A stretch of 64,000 bases of DNA from assembly GCF_003583765.1 (NCBI RefSeq), contig NZ_QXQA01000002.1, positions 558,001 through 622,000 on the forward strand. The letters run 5' to 3'. Positions 26,988 to 36,706 of the stretch are shown here, piece by piece. The position numbers and the translations under genes were made by a program. The notes under the pieces are model-generated. The model made no database searches and was not told where the DNA came from. It saw only the letters and a program-made list of their open reading frames with translations. Source of the stretch: Paenibacillus nanensis (GTDB lineage Bacteria; Bacillota; Bacilli; Paenibacillales; Paenibacillaceae). The stretch's first letter is position 1, and each line of letters starts with the position of its first letter.

Positions 26988-28361
26988 TTATTGCGAGAAA
27001 TACTTTCCGACCTGCTCTGCGATATCGTCGAGCGCCTCCTGCGCGCTCTTCTCGCCCTGCAGGACTGGCAGCAGCCCCGCAGTCACTTCGGGATAAATTT
27101 CTTTCTGATTGTGCAGATAATAGCCGACGCTCGGAATGCCGTTCTCCAGAAGCTGACGCATCATCGCATCCTTAAATCCGGGCGGGTGCGCGGCAGGATT
27201 CGCATTCACCCACCGGTCAATAAGGGCAGGATCGGTATACCATTGTTTAAATACCGGCATCCATAATCCATCCGCATACAGCTCTATGGCCTTATTCGGA
27301 TCGGAAAGCCACTTGTACAGCAGCCATGCTTCTTCCGGATGCTTGGACGATTGGTAGATGACGGTAGCTCCGCTTAGTCCTACCGTCACGCTTTTCTTCA
27401 GCTTGGGCAATACGCCGATATCGTAATCCGTCTTGGCTTTGCCCAGATCGAGATTGATCCATTGACCATCAATAATCATAGCCGTCAACCCGGCCTGCAG
27501 CGCAACGTTTAATGACGGCAGCTGCTTGGAAGCATACGGCGACGGCGCGACATGATACACGTTCGTTAAGTCGGCCAGCTTCTGAATGGCCTCCGCCGTC
27601 TGCGGAGAATTCAGCGTAAATTGCCGTCCATCCGGACTGATCCACTCTCCGCCGTTGCTAAAGATAAAATTATTAAGCGGCTCTACCCATGTCTCGAACA
27701 TCACGCCGTAACGCACAATATGATTGCTGTCGAACAGCGGGTCCGCTGCATTTCTTCCGTTCCGATCGAGCGTAAGCTTCTGTGCCGCCTCGACGAATTG
27801 CTCCCATGTCCATGCTTCCTCCGCCTTCGCGGGAGGAGGCGATACGCCGGCTTGCCCTAACAGATCCCGCCGGTAGAACAGTCCAAAGCTCTCGGCAGCC
27901 GTGCTTATCCCCCATGCAAAGTCAGGACTCGAATAATACCAAAGATAATCGAGGAAGTCTTCTTTCTTCAGCTCCGGATCCCGTTCCAAAAAATCTAATA
28001 GGTTCACAAATTTATGGTTGCGCGCGAAAACTTCACCCAGCTCTGTTGTCATGTACGAAATATCAGGCTCATCATTGGAGGCAGATAGGGAAAGCATCTT
28101 CGTATTAAAATCGGAATTCGGAAGCTGCGTCGCTTCCACCTTGATCCATGGGTAGGCTTCGCTAAAGCGGCTTAGAGCGTTCTCGATCGCGTTTTTTTCT
28201 TCGACAGAGCCCCAATACGTGAATTTGAGCGTCACCTCTTGCCGATCTCCGCCCTTGACGGAACTATCCTCGGACGGAGCTGCCGGAGGGCGCAAGAGCA
28301 GCCATACGACCCCAGCTATCGCCCCTATGGCGAGAACTGCAAATAAAGCTCTGCTTTTCAT
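26988..28361 (-). CDS. Membrane-anchored sugar-binding protein, probable sensor partner
   Basis: 457 residues of the same binding-protein fold as its neighbour (TWEQFVEAAQKL, SNDEPDISYMTTE, SSKHPEEAWLLYKWL), but without a lipobox. Instead the N-terminus is one membrane span (ALFAVLAIGAIAGVVWLLL) followed by a Pro-rich stretch. Its start codon overlaps the stop of the histidine kinase in an ATGA, so it is translated with the kinase and not with the transporter. This suggests that it presents a sugar to the kinase as a third signalling component. That role is inference; it could also be a second binding protein of the transporter. Confidence 0.85.
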   Translation of the reverse strand: MKSRALFAVLAIGAIAGVVWLLLRPPAAPSEDSSVKGGDRQEVTLKFTYWGSVEEKNAIENALSRFSEAYPWIKVEATQLPNSDFNTKMLSLSASNDEPDISYMTTELGEVFARNHKFVNLLDFLERDPELKKEDFLDYLWYYSSPDFAWGISTAAESFGLFYRRDLLGQAGVSPPPAKAEEAWTWEQFVEAAQKLTLDRNGRNAADPLFDSNHIVRYGVMFETWVEPLNNFIFSNGGEWISPDGRQFTLNSPQTAEAIQKLADLTNVYHVAPSPYASKQLPSLNVALQAGLTAMIIDGQWINLDLGKAKTDYDIGVLPKLKKSVTVGLSGATVIYQSSKHPEEAWLLYKWLSDPNKAIELYADGLWMPVFKQWYTDPALIDRWVNANPAAHPPGFKDAMMRQLLENGIPSVGYYLHNQKEIYPEVTAGLLPVLQGEKSAQEALDDIAEQVGKYFSQ

Positions 28362-30202
28362 ACTAGTCCCACCTTTTCTCGTCCGGCCGGCAATGAAACC
28401 ATAACCGTAGTGCCTTGTCCGGGAACGGATTGAATGTAAATGCCATACTGATCGCCATATAAGATCCGAATTCTCCGATCCACATTCGCCATCCCGACAT
28501 GATGATGGTCTGTCATCAGATTCCCGAGCTGCGAAGCATCCATCCCTGCTCCGTTATCCTCGATTTTGTATACTTGAACGCCAGCTTCGTAATAGCAGCT
28601 GATCCGCAATATTCCGCCGCTTTTCATCTGTTTAAAGCCATGCACGAAGGCATTTTCAACAAGAGGCTGAAGGAAGAACTTGGGCACAGTGTTGTCCAGC
28701 ATTTCGGGATCAATCTGATACTCGACCTGGAAGACGCCTTCGAACCGCTTGCCCATAATCGTGACATAACCTTGGAGGTAGGACAGATCATCCCGGAAGC
28801 TGACCTGCGCCGTATCGGTCTTCACCATATATTTCATCATATTAGACAAGCTGATGACGACCTCGCTGACCTCCATTTCCCCCTTTTCCAGCGCCATAAG
28901 GCTGACCATATTGAGTGTGTTGTACATAAAATGCGGGTCCAGCTGCATATTGAGCGCTTTAATCTCGGCTTCCTTCTCGCGAATTTGCAGCTCATAATTG
29001 TCTTGAATCAGCCTCTTAATATTCTCGTTCATGTCATTGAACTTCTTCATCAAGACCTTGAATTCGTAGCTGCCTTTCTCCTCAAAGCGGGTTTCGAAAC
29101 GGCCTTCCCCCGTATTCGCGATTGCCCGGATCATCAATCGAAAGGGCTGTGTAATCAGCCTCGATAGAAATACCGATAAGGTCAAAAAAAGCAACGTAAT
29201 GATCCCGATTGAAATAAGCAAATTCCGCATGTACTGCTGAACAACAGGCTCCAGCAGTTCGCTTGGCGGGATGAAGGCCATACTCATCCACCCCGTAACC
29301 TCAGACTTCGCGAATGCGACAACCTTCTCCGACCCGTCGATCTTCAGCATTCGAACGCCGTGACTGGCATGCATGATCTCGTCCAGTTCAGGGATTTGGA
29401 ATCGGGTGGACAGCTTGGAGCTGTCTGGGTGCGATACGATATAGCCATTCTCATCCATAACAAAGTACGTATTTCCTTCCACTGGAATGCTGTCTTCGAA
29501 TATGTTCTTAAACATCGTGTCCTTGAAGTTGAGCACGAGGATCGGCTTCTCCGGGAGCTCCTCATACTTGCGGTTATTCTCTTGAAGATAGGAGCCTTGC
29601 AGATGCGTCACGGCAGAGAATAGATACTTATAGTCATAATTCAGCGGCTTCAAATACTCGATTCCGAACATCTCGGCAAAATCATAGGTCGCCACCCATT
29701 CCGTTCTGCCTTCCGCTTCTTGCGCGATACGCTTCAATCGGGATTCAGCGAACCCGTCGATCGGAATGAAATTTTTGGCGTGCTCGCTGTTGGCGGATGA
29801 AGCATTTCCGAAAACATAGTAGGGAGCTGCTACCTGCACAGAGTACAGATCCTGAGACTGCGCAAAGTATTTGTTCAATATATTTTTGATTTCAAGATCG
29901 GCGGCAAGCACCCCTGTCTCATCGTTCGGGTCCAATTCCGCTATGATCCGGTAAAAATCAGAATCTTCGGTAAACCCATAGATCATTTCGCGGATACGGG
30001 ACATTTTGACATCGATGAGCTCATTGTTTTTTCGAACGATCGTGTAGACGTCCTTCTGCGCCATCTCGAGCAGCGTGTCCCGGTTAAGCCGATAGTCGCT
30101 AATACTGAAGATGGAGACGGTTATCAGTAGAAGGATCAGATAAGTAATGAGCAGCTTGGTATGGAGACGGCTGTCTCTGATCTTGGCCATGAAATTGGAC
30201 AT
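28358..30202 (-). CDS. Sensor histidine kinase, YesM/LytS type
   Basis: 614 residues. A first membrane span at about 17-37, an extracellular Cache-like sensor (about 40-315), a second span (about 325-345), a HAMP linker, and the His_kinase box LDPHFMYNTLNM carrying the phosphorylated His near residue 430. The ATPase domain has VENAFVHG and DNGAGMD. This kinase class typically controls polysaccharide-uptake genes in Paenibacillus and Bacillus. Its ATG overlaps the stop of the response-regulator gene (TAATG), and its own stop overlaps the next gene, so three genes are translationally coupled. Confidence 0.92.
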   Translation of the reverse strand: MSNFMAKIRDSRLHTKLLITYLILLLITVSIFSISDYRLNRDTLLEMAQKDVYTIVRKNNELIDVKMSRIREMIYGFTEDSDFYRIIAELDPNDETGVLAADLEIKNILNKYFAQSQDLYSVQVAAPYYVFGNASSANSEHAKNFIPIDGFAESRLKRIAQEAEGRTEWVATYDFAEMFGIEYLKPLNYDYKYLFSAVTHLQGSYLQENNRKYEELPEKPILVLNFKDTMFKNIFEDSIPVEGNTYFVMDENGYIVSHPDSSKLSTRFQIPELDEIMHASHGVRMLKIDGSEKVVAFAKSEVTGWMSMAFIPPSELLEPVVQQYMRNLLISIGIITLLFLTLSVFLSRLITQPFRLMIRAIANTGEGRFETRFEEKGSYEFKVLMKKFNDMNENIKRLIQDNYELQIREKEAEIKALNMQLDPHFMYNTLNMVSLMALEKGEMEVSEVVISLSNMMKYMVKTDTAQVSFRDDLSYLQGYVTIMGKRFEGVFQVEYQIDPEMLDNTVPKFFLQPLVENAFVHGFKQMKSGGILRISCYYEAGVQVYKIEDNGAGMDASQLGNLMTDHHHVGMANVDRRIRILYGDQYGIYIQSVPGQGTTVMVSLPAGREKVGLV

Positions 30203-31749
30203 TACCGGCCGCCTTGTCCGTTCAGCTTGCGAAAGGAGTTCGGCGAAACCCCTGTTTTGCGCTTGAACATTTTATTAAAGTAGGAGATGTTATGAAAACC
30301 CGTCTTTCTAGCGATTTGATGAATCTTCTCATTGGACTGGGCCAGCATCCGCTCAGCATGCTTCACGCGCAGATCGATTAGATACTCCGAAAAGTTAATG
30401 CCTGTCTTGTTTTTAAATAGGTTGCTGAAATATGAGGCGTTAAAATGAAACATGGCTGCTACCGATTCCAAAGAGATATCCTCCATATAACGCTCTTGTA
30501 GATAGGTTTGACATTTCAGAATGAGAAGGCTGTTCTTGTCTTGCCGATAAGCCGCAGAGAGCTCGATAATTCGCTCAACCAGCTGTTTGAAATGGTACCG
30601 CAACTCTCCGAAGCTCTCACCGCTGTCCAGCCTAACCTTATAGCTGTCAATAAGAGCAGCCGTTTCCTCCTCAGCAATCATAGCTTTCATCTCATCCCGC
30701 ATATGCCATAAAACCGGAACAATCTGATCCTTTATAAGGTTAGGGTCCGGAAAAGGAGGCGACGGCGGCAGCTGGAACAACGCGTTGACCAGATCCGCAG
30801 CTTTATACCGCTCTCCCGCCTTGACAGCCAGCATGAGCTGCTCCGCGATTTCAATGGGCTTAGCGGCTGGTTTGTCAGCAAAAGGCCGAATATCCGACCC
30901 CCATAAGATGGCAGGCTCGGGCAAATAGAAGCGATGCCGAAGCGCTAATTCCGCTTCCCCGAAGGATTCTACCAATTCAGCCGTCAAATTCGGACGGAGC
31001 GTGCTTGCGCCAAGCACAGCGCCTTCTGACTGATCCGACTTCCAGCTCTCAAAGAGCCGGCTGATTCGGCTCACCGTTTCGGAAGGCTTGGCCGCGTAAT
31101 ACCGGTTCAGCCAAACGAATGTAGCGATCCGTCCGGTGACGGAGTCGGCGAACGAAACGTTTTGCCCGACCGGGTCCAATACGGTTTTCCAGCTTGCAAG
31201 GAAGTCGCGGGCTTGTTTCTCTTCTTTGCCTAAATCCAGGATCAAGGCCATGCCAGGACATTCCGCCGGCATCAGCTGCCCAAGCTCCGTGCGCTGTCTA
31301 TCGCTTAACGTCCCCTTAATCATGGATTGCCATAGATGCTCCTGATACAGGGCCAACGTTTCCTTGCGCTTTCGTTCTTTGCGGGCCCGCTCCTCGAGCG
31401 CGTTGATGATGCGATCGATATCCGCCATACCGATCGGTTTGACTACATATTCGACAACCCCATGCTGAATCGCTTGCTTGGCGTAATCAAACTGCGCGTA
31501 ACCGCTTATTAGGACCGTCATCATTTCCGGTCTATACTGGTGAATGCGTTCAAGCAGCGCTAGCCCATCCGTGCCCGGCATCCGAATATCCGTCAGTACG
31601 GCATCTATACTTTCCTTCTCGATTACCGACCAAGCCTCCTCGGCATCCGTCTTCTCGATAATGCGATAATCCGGCCGCTTCTTGGCAATGATGACAGACA
31701 ATGCTTTTACCTGCCGCGGCTCATCGTCTACGATTAGCAAGGTTAACAT
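30202..31749 (-). CDS. Response regulator, YesN type (receiver + AraC DNA-binding)
   Basis: 515 residues from ATG 31749 (MLTLLIVDDEP). The frame extends to 31782 but that end contains a cre box. The receiver domain has DD near residue 9 and the phospho-acceptor Asp in DAVLTDIRMPG near 56. A long middle region is followed by a C-terminal AraC double helix-turn-helix (SLESVAAMFHFNASYFSNLF and IHQIARKTGFHNISYFNKMF). It is partner of the kinase just downstream and probably activates the transporter and glycosidase genes of the locus. Confidence 0.92.
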   Translation of the reverse strand: MLTLLIVDDEPRQVKALSVIIAKKRPDYRIIEKTDAEEAWSVIEKESIDAVLTDIRMPGTDGLALLERIHQYRPEMMTVLISGYAQFDYAKQAIQHGVVEYVVKPIGMADIDRIINALEERARKERKRKETLALYQEHLWQSMIKGTLSDRQRTELGQLMPAECPGMALILDLGKEEKQARDFLASWKTVLDPVGQNVSFADSVTGRIATFVWLNRYYAAKPSETVSRISRLFESWKSDQSEGAVLGASTLRPNLTAELVESFGEAELALRHRFYLPEPAILWGSDIRPFADKPAAKPIEIAEQLMLAVKAGERYKAADLVNALFQLPPSPPFPDPNLIKDQIVPVLWHMRDEMKAMIAEEETAALIDSYKVRLDSGESFGELRYHFKQLVERIIELSAAYRQDKNSLLILKCQTYLQERYMEDISLESVAAMFHFNASYFSNLFKNKTGINFSEYLIDLRVKHAERMLAQSNEKIHQIARKTGFHNISYFNKMFKRKTGVSPNSFRKLNGQGGR

Positions 31750-31767
31750 ATCCTGTCCCCCTCTATA

Positions 31768-31781
31768 TGAAAACGCTGTCA
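31768..31781. promoter_or_regulatory. Perfect cre (CcpA) box before the YesN gene
   Basis: TGAAAACGCTGTCA matches all 14 positions of the consensus TGWNANCGNTNWCA on both strands. It lies 19 bases before the response-regulator start, where bound CcpA would block transcription of the whole regulatory operon while preferred sugars are present. Confidence 0.7.
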
Positions 31782-31970
31782 TTAAAATATAATCGAATAA
31801 TTGTTAAAAAAATAGATCGATATTTTTGTAAACTAACATTATTTTTAGGTGAGGGGGGCTTATTCGAGAAAAAAGAGGCCCGTTTTAGGAAGACTGAGCG
31901 CAGAAACTGGAAGGGTCGGCCATGTTTCGGGTTATCTATTCTCTCTACGGATAACTCTGCGGCTGAATAC

Positions 31971-32005
31971 AAAAAAAATCCCCGGCATCGCGATTGAGCC
32001 GGGGG
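31971..32005 (-). terminator. Terminator of the pentonate operon
   Basis: On the minus strand CCCCCGGC and GCCGGGGA form a strong stem with an 11-base loop, followed by eight T residues. It lies after the dehydratase gene and the decayed fragment behind it. Confidence 0.88.
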
Positions 32006-32014
32006 CATTTCTCC

Positions 32015-32177
32015 TTATCTCTTCGACTTATAAAACTCACGATACTGCTTCAACGCGCTCTCACTCCATTCGGTGGCCTTGATCAAGACAATGGTGCCGA
32101 TCGAAATCAATTCCTAGATATCCGCGCCGGTATTATCGAATTTTTTGGACGTTGTGGACGCAAGCCCGATGTAATAA
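32015..32177 (-). pseudogene. Decayed 3' end of an unrecognised gene
   Basis: After the dehydratase stop, a different minus-strand frame (which also runs back into the dehydratase end) reads [20 protein letters not shown], then an in-frame TAG at 32114-32116, then TEWSESALKQYREFYKSKR and TAA at 32015-32017. The residue mix is protein-like and a terminator follows at the usual distance, so I read it as the tail of a lost gene. I do not recognise the family. Confidence 0.4.
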
Positions 32178-34175
32178 TTATCCTTCACTTCTACTTTCAG
32201 GGATGGAGGCCATAGCCAGCTTCCCGGCTTCCAGCAGCGCAATGATTCGGTCCACGTCATAGACGCTGCCTCGCCAAATTCCGCCGCTGGCGGCTTGAAG
32301 CGCGGCCCATAGCCGCGTATCGTCCGGCAAATTCGGATCAGGCGCTAGCGAGGGATGGGGCAGTCTCTCTTGCAATCTCCGCGCTCCCTCCTCGTAGTCG
32401 AATCGTTCGGCCCCTTCGCCTACGAAATTAATCGTGCCGGATAGCTCGTTCAAGTCCACTATGATTTCAACCCAATCCCCGTCGCGCAGCTTGGAGATCG
32501 GACCTCCGGCTAACGCTTCCGGACCGATATGACCGATGCATGCGCCCGTCGATACGCCGGAGAAGCGGGCATCGGTAAGCAGGGACACCTCTTTGCCATA
32601 GGGCAAATGTTTAAGCGCGGACGTAAGCTGATACGTCTCTTCCATGCCCGTACCGCTCGGTCCTCTGCCGATCAAAGCCATGATGTCTCCCGCCGAGATG
32701 TTCCCGGTTTTGATCGCCTTGATCGCGTCCCGTTCCGTCGTGAACACTTTGACTTGCCCCAAATGTTCGTATATGCCTCTCTCGTTTACGACAGAAGGGT
32801 CGATGGCGGCCGATTTGATGACCGAACCTTCCGGCGCGAGATTGCCGACTGGGAAGGTTACGGTAGAAGCCATTCCGGCAGCGCGCGCATTCGCAGGCGT
32901 ATAGATGACCGTATCGGGATCAATGCCGTCGACGTTGCGCAGCAGCTCCCGCACTCGATGCCTTCGCTCGGAGGATTCCCACCAATCCAGCACCTCGCCC
33001 CACGTCTTGCCGGATACGGTCAGCGCCGATTCGTCCAGCAGCCCGAGCCCTCTCAGTCGGAGCATGACTTCCGGTACGCCGCCCGCAAGGAAAGCCCGAA
33101 CCGTAGTATGCGGCACGGGGCCGTTCGGCAATACGCTGACGATGCGAGGCACGCTCCGGTTGATGCTCGCCCAGTCGGCTACATCGGGCACGCGAAGACC
33201 CGCTGCCTGCGCAATCGCGGGAATATGCAGGAGCAGATTCGTGGATCCGCCGAATGCGGCATGCACGACCATTGCGTTGCGGATCGCGGAATCTGTCAGA
33301 ATGCGGCCAACAGTAATGCCTTGCTCTACAGCGGACATTGCCGCCCTTGCCGATTGGCGGGCCAGCTCGGTCCATATCGGCTGCCCGGACGGGGCCAGCG
33401 CGGCATGAGGCACAGTCAGGCCAAGAGCCTCCGCCACGACCTGGGACGTGCCCGCCGTGCCGAGAAACTGGCAGCCGCCTCCCGGCGTCGCGCATGCCCG
33501 GCAGCCCATTTCGGCGGCTACCTCCAGCGAGATGTCTCCGTTCGCGAATCGCGCGCCAATCGTCTGCACCTTGCCCGCGTCTTCGCCGTGCGTCGGCGGC
33601 AGCGTCACGCCGCCGGGCACGATCAGTCCGGGCAGCGAAGGCGTTCCCGCCAAGGCAAGCAGCATGGCGGGCAGTCCCTTGTCGCAAGTCGCGACGCCGA
33701 TAACGGCTTTGCGAGTCGGCAATGAACGAATCAGCCTCCGAAGCACGATCGCGGCGTCATTCCTGTAGGGCAGCGAATCGAACATCCCCGTTGTTCCTTG
33801 CGATCTGCCATCGCACGGATCGCTCACATAACCCGCGAACGGAATCCCTCCCTCGGCGCTGATTTCCTCGGCTGCGGCCTGCATGAGAAGGCCGACCTCC
33901 CAATGTCCCGTGTGATAGCCTAACGCTACAGGCTCCCCGTCGTCCCTTCGTATACCTCCCAGCGTGCTTAATAGCAGAATCTCCCTTCCTCCTAAACGCG
34001 AAGGCGGCAAGCCCATCCCCACATTTTGGGACCATCCGAACAAATCGCCGCTAGGCGACTCTCTTAACAGCTCCTTGGTAAGCGGCAATGATCCCGCCGG
34101 ACCCGGCGCATGGGTGAATATTCGATATATCTCCTCGCCGCTGGGCTCCGCAATGCGTTCCCACTCCTTGTTCAT
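32178..34175 (-). CDS. D-xylonate-type dehydratase, IlvD/EDD superfamily (YjhG/YagF family)
   Basis: 665 residues with the family landmarks of iron-sulfur sugar-acid dehydratases: the Cys of [22 protein letters not shown], and [15 protein letters not shown], plus the C-terminal [18 protein letters not shown]. The length and the N-terminal GWSQNVGMG are characteristic of the YjhG/YagF branch, which dehydrates pentonic acids such as D-xylonate to 2-keto-3-deoxypentonate. It is the last gene of a three-gene set with a semialdehyde dehydrogenase and an FAH-family dehydratase, together making a Weimberg-type route from pentonate to 2-oxoglutarate. Which pentonate is used (xylonate or arabinonate) cannot be told. 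Confidence 0.85.
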   Translation of the reverse strand: MNKEWERIAEPSGEEIYRIFTHAPGPAGSLPLTKELLRESPSGDLFGWSQNVGMGLPPSRLGGREILLLSTLGGIRRDDGEPVALGYHTGHWEVGLLMQAAAEEISAEGGIPFAGYVSDPCDGRSQGTTGMFDSLPYRNDAAIVLRRLIRSLPTRKAVIGVATCDKGLPAMLLALAGTPSLPGLIVPGGVTLPPTHGEDAGKVQTIGARFANGDISLEVAAEMGCRACATPGGGCQFLGTAGTSQVVAEALGLTVPHAALAPSGQPIWTELARQSARAAMSAVEQGITVGRILTDSAIRNAMVVHAAFGGSTNLLLHIPAIAQAAGLRVPDVADWASINRSVPRIVSVLPNGPVPHTTVRAFLAGGVPEVMLRLRGLGLLDESALTVSGKTWGEVLDWWESSERRHRVRELLRNVDGIDPDTVIYTPANARAAGMASTVTFPVGNLAPEGSVIKSAAIDPSVVNERGIYEHLGQVKVFTTERDAIKAIKTGNISAGDIMALIGRGPSGTGMEETYQLTSALKHLPYGKEVSLLTDARFSGVSTGACIGHIGPEALAGGPISKLRDGDWVEIIVDLNELSGTINFVGEGAERFDYEEGARRLQERLPHPSLAPDPNLPDDTRLWAALQAASGGIWRGSVYDVDRIIALLEAGKLAMASIPESRSEG

Positions 34176-34205
34176 GCCTCGCTCCTCCTTATGGATGGTC
34201 GCCGA

Positions 34206-35663
34206 TCAAGGCTTCATGAATACCGTTTTAATCGAAGTGAAAAATTCGATCGCCGCTTGTCCTTGTTCTCTGGAATGAGAGCTGGAGTCCTTCATTCCGC
34301 CAAACGGCGCCTGAAGCTCTACGCCTGCCGTTTCGGCATTGATGCGTACGAGTCCCGCATCCATCTCTTGCACGAAAGCGAGCGCGCTTGCGATATCCTT
34401 GGTGTATAGGGAGGCGCTGAGGCCGAATTGCACGTCGTTGGCCAGCCTGATCGCCTCGGGCAAATCGGCGGCCTTCATTAGCGACAGCACCGGACCGAAG
34501 ATCTCTTCCTGCGCGATTGCCATGCGCGAATCGACGTCTTCGAATATCGCCGGCGTGATGTAAAAACCGTCCCGAAGCTCTTCTTCCTCAGGCGGCGTTC
34601 CTCCAAGCAGCAGCTTCGCACCTTCTTCCTTGCCGGACCTAATGTAGCCAAGCACCGTTTCGTATTGTTTTTCGTTCGCGCAAGGACCTAGCCAAGTCGT
34701 CTCGGACAAGCCGTTCCCGACCCGAATCGAAGCCGTCTTCTCGACTAGCTTGTCGCGGAAAGCCTCGTATACGTCCTTTACGACGATTACGCGGCTCGTC
34801 GCCGTGCATTTCTGACCCGTGGACTTGAAGCCGCCGCTGATCGCTGCGTCCGCCGCCAGATCCAGATCCGCATCCGCCGCCACAATGATCGGGTTCTTCC
34901 CGCCCATCTCGAGCTGATATTTTGCTCCGCGCGCAAAAGCCGCCTGTCCGACGGACTTCCCTACCGCATTGGAGCCTGTAAACGTAATGCCCTGTACGCC
35001 CGGATGCTCGGCAAGGCCCTGCCCGATTTCCTTTCCGCCGCCGATAACCAGATTCAAAACGCCCTCCGGCAGCCCGGCTTCATGAAAGCATTCCATCACG
35101 AGTACCGAGGTGACCGCGGTTTCCGAGGCGGGTTTCCACACGACCGTGTTACCGTAAATCAAGGCCGGCGCTATTTTCCAAAGGGGTATCGCAACCGGAA
35201 AATTCCAAGGCGTAATCGCTCCTACCACGCCCAAGGGGACTCGTGTCGTGAACATGAACGCATCGGCATCCGAAGCGGGAATGACGTCTCCGATCTTGCG
35301 CATGCCTTCGCCGGCATAATAACGCAGAATGGCAACCCCCCGGGCCGTCTCCCCTTTCGCCTCCGCCAGCGTCTTGCCCATCTCGCGAGTCATGGTGCGG
35401 CCGACCTCGTCAAGCCGCCTTTCCAATATATCCGCCGCTTTGTACAGAAATGCCCCCCGCCCCGCGCCAGACAGCTTGCGCCATGCTGCGCGCGCATCGT
35501 TTGCCGCCGTAACGGCTTTGTCGAGGTCATCCCGAGTCGACAACGGAATGTTGCCGACAACTTCGTTCCGATTGGCAGGATTTACGCTTATCGTCATTTG
35601 ACCTCGTTGCGGCGGCAGCCATGCTCCGCCTATATAATTAGAATAGTTATTTATAGATTCCAT
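34206..35663 (-). CDS. 2-oxoglutarate semialdehyde dehydrogenase (aldehyde dehydrogenase family)
   Basis: 485 residues of the NAD(P)-dependent aldehyde dehydrogenase family. Seen: the [11 protein letters not shown] cofactor motif, [10 protein letters not shown], the catalytic Glu in [11 protein letters not shown], and the catalytic Cys in [12 protein letters not shown]. Start is ATG 35663 after AGGAGG; the frame upstream to 35684 would need a TTG without a site. In this operon the expected substrate is 2-oxoglutarate semialdehyde, giving 2-oxoglutarate for the TCA cycle. That assignment comes from the neighbours; the sequence alone would allow other semialdehydes. Confidence 0.87.
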   Translation of the reverse strand: MESINNYSNYIGGAWLPPQRGQMTISVNPANRNEVVGNIPLSTRDDLDKAVTAANDARAAWRKLSGAGRGAFLYKAADILERRLDEVGRTMTREMGKTLAEAKGETARGVAILRYYAGEGMRKIGDVIPASDADAFMFTTRVPLGVVGAITPWNFPVAIPLWKIAPALIYGNTVVWKPASETAVTSVLVMECFHEAGLPEGVLNLVIGGGKEIGQGLAEHPGVQGITFTGSNAVGKSVGQAAFARGAKYQLEMGGKNPIIVAADADLDLAADAAISGGFKSTGQKCTATSRVIVVKDVYEAFRDKLVEKTASIRVGNGLSETTWLGPCANEKQYETVLGYIRSGKEEGAKLLLGGTPPEEEELRDGFYITPAIFEDVDSRMAIAQEEIFGPVLSLMKAADLPEAIRLANDVQFGLSASLYTKDIASALAFVQEMDAGLVRINAETAGVELQAPFGGMKDSSSHSREQGQAAIEFFTSIKTVFMKP

Positions 35664-35693
35664 ATCGCTTTTCCTCCTATTCAATGAGTCCCA

Positions 35694-36569
35694 TTAGGCT
35701 TCGACGGTATTAATCAACGTTCCGATAGGCTTGATTTCGATTTCTATGCGATCGTTCGGCCTAAGCGTGAAGTCGTCCGGAGGAACAAGGCATGTTCCCG
35801 TCAGAAGAACCGTTCCGTCGAATATCAGGTTATCCCTCTTCAAAAACGATACCAGCTCATCCAATCTCCGCTTCAGCGATCCCGTGTTCGCCGAAATGTC
35901 GACGACGGCCTCATCCTTGCGGTAAATGCGCAGCCCGATCTCCAGATCGTACGGATTCGGCGTCGCTTCGGCGAGCCGGATGGCTGGCCCGATGGAGCAG
36001 GACTGCTTCCAAATTTTCGCTTGCGGGAGATAGAGAGGATTCTCCCCTTCGATATCCCTGCAGCTCATGTCGTTGCCGATCGTGTAGGCTACGATTTCTC
36101 CCCCTGCGTTCAGCACGAGTCCAAGCTCGGGCTCCGGTACTTGCCAAGAGGAATCGCTTCGCAGCTTGACGCTTCCCCCAGGTCCGACCGTACGCGCCAA
36201 GGTCGATTTGAAAAAAATTTCAGGACGCTCGGCATCGTAAACAAGATCGTAAAACGTAGAGCCCGCATCGGCTTTGCCGCCTGTCACTTCGTAATTGCGG
36301 GCTTCGCGGCTGCGCTGGTACGTGACGCCTGCCGCCCATACCTCCGGAGCATCCACAGGAGGCAGCAGCTCTAGGGAACTCCACTCTCTACTCAGAGGCG
36401 TGCCGCCCGTGATGTCGGCGTTGATCTGCTCGAGCGGCGTCATTCCCTGCCGCTCTGCCCTGCGGAACAATTCCCATACATTCTTGTCCTCGAGCGGATA
36501 AACCGCTTCATCATCCGTTACCGCCGCAAGTACTTTCGATACTCCATCCCGATATTGAATTAACCGCAT
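35694..36569 (-). CDS. 2-keto-3-deoxypentonate dehydratase (FAH family)
   Basis: 291 residues of the fumarylacetoacetate-hydrolase fold. The stretches WAAGVTYQRSREAR, RPEIFFKST, VPEPELGLV and the metal-site region GNDMSCRDIEGENPLYLPQA match the branch that includes archaeal 2-keto-3-deoxy-D-arabinonate dehydratase. The reaction yields 2-oxoglutarate semialdehyde, the substrate of the next enzyme. GAGGAGAG precedes the ATG. This is the first gene of the operon, ten bases before the dehydrogenase start region. An IclR gene lies directly upstream, and repeated AT-rich sites lie in the gap. Confidence 0.83.
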   Translation of the reverse strand: MRLIQYRDGVSKVLAAVTDDEAVYPLEDKNVWELFRRAERQGMTPLEQINADITGGTPLSREWSSLELLPPVDAPEVWAAGVTYQRSREARNYEVTGGKADAGSTFYDLVYDAERPEIFFKSTLARTVGPGGSVKLRSDSSWQVPEPELGLVLNAGGEIVAYTIGNDMSCRDIEGENPLYLPQAKIWKQSCSIGPAIRLAEATPNPYDLEIGLRIYRKDEAVVDISANTGSLKRRLDELVSFLKRDNLIFDGTVLLTGTCLVPPDDFTLRPNDRIEIEIKPIGTLINTVEA

Positions 36570-36586
36570 ACCATCTCTCCTCGTTT

Positions 36587-36623
36587 TATAATATAGTACA
36601 GCGTTCTATAATATAGCTATATT
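36587..36623. promoter_or_regulatory. Operator candidate of the pentonate operon
   Basis: TATAATATAG occurs twice (36587-36596 and 36607-36616), exactly 20 bases or two helical turns apart. The second copy overlaps a perfect 14-base palindrome, AATATAGCTATATT (36610-36623). The sites lie 18-54 bases before the first gene of the operon. The adjacent IclR protein is the natural candidate to bind here. Confidence 0.6.
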
Positions 36624-36706
36624 AAAACCTCTAGCGAGACCTCTCGTAGATGAGCGACCGCGTATAGAGGTGGATTTTATGCTTACTATTGAATGGAAGA
36701 GAACCG

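Noticed and set aside
32529..33725. Plus-strand 398-codon frame inside the dehydratase gene
   Set aside because: Arg/His-rich antisense shadow in GC-rich DNA; the minus strand carries the complete YjhG/YagF-type protein.
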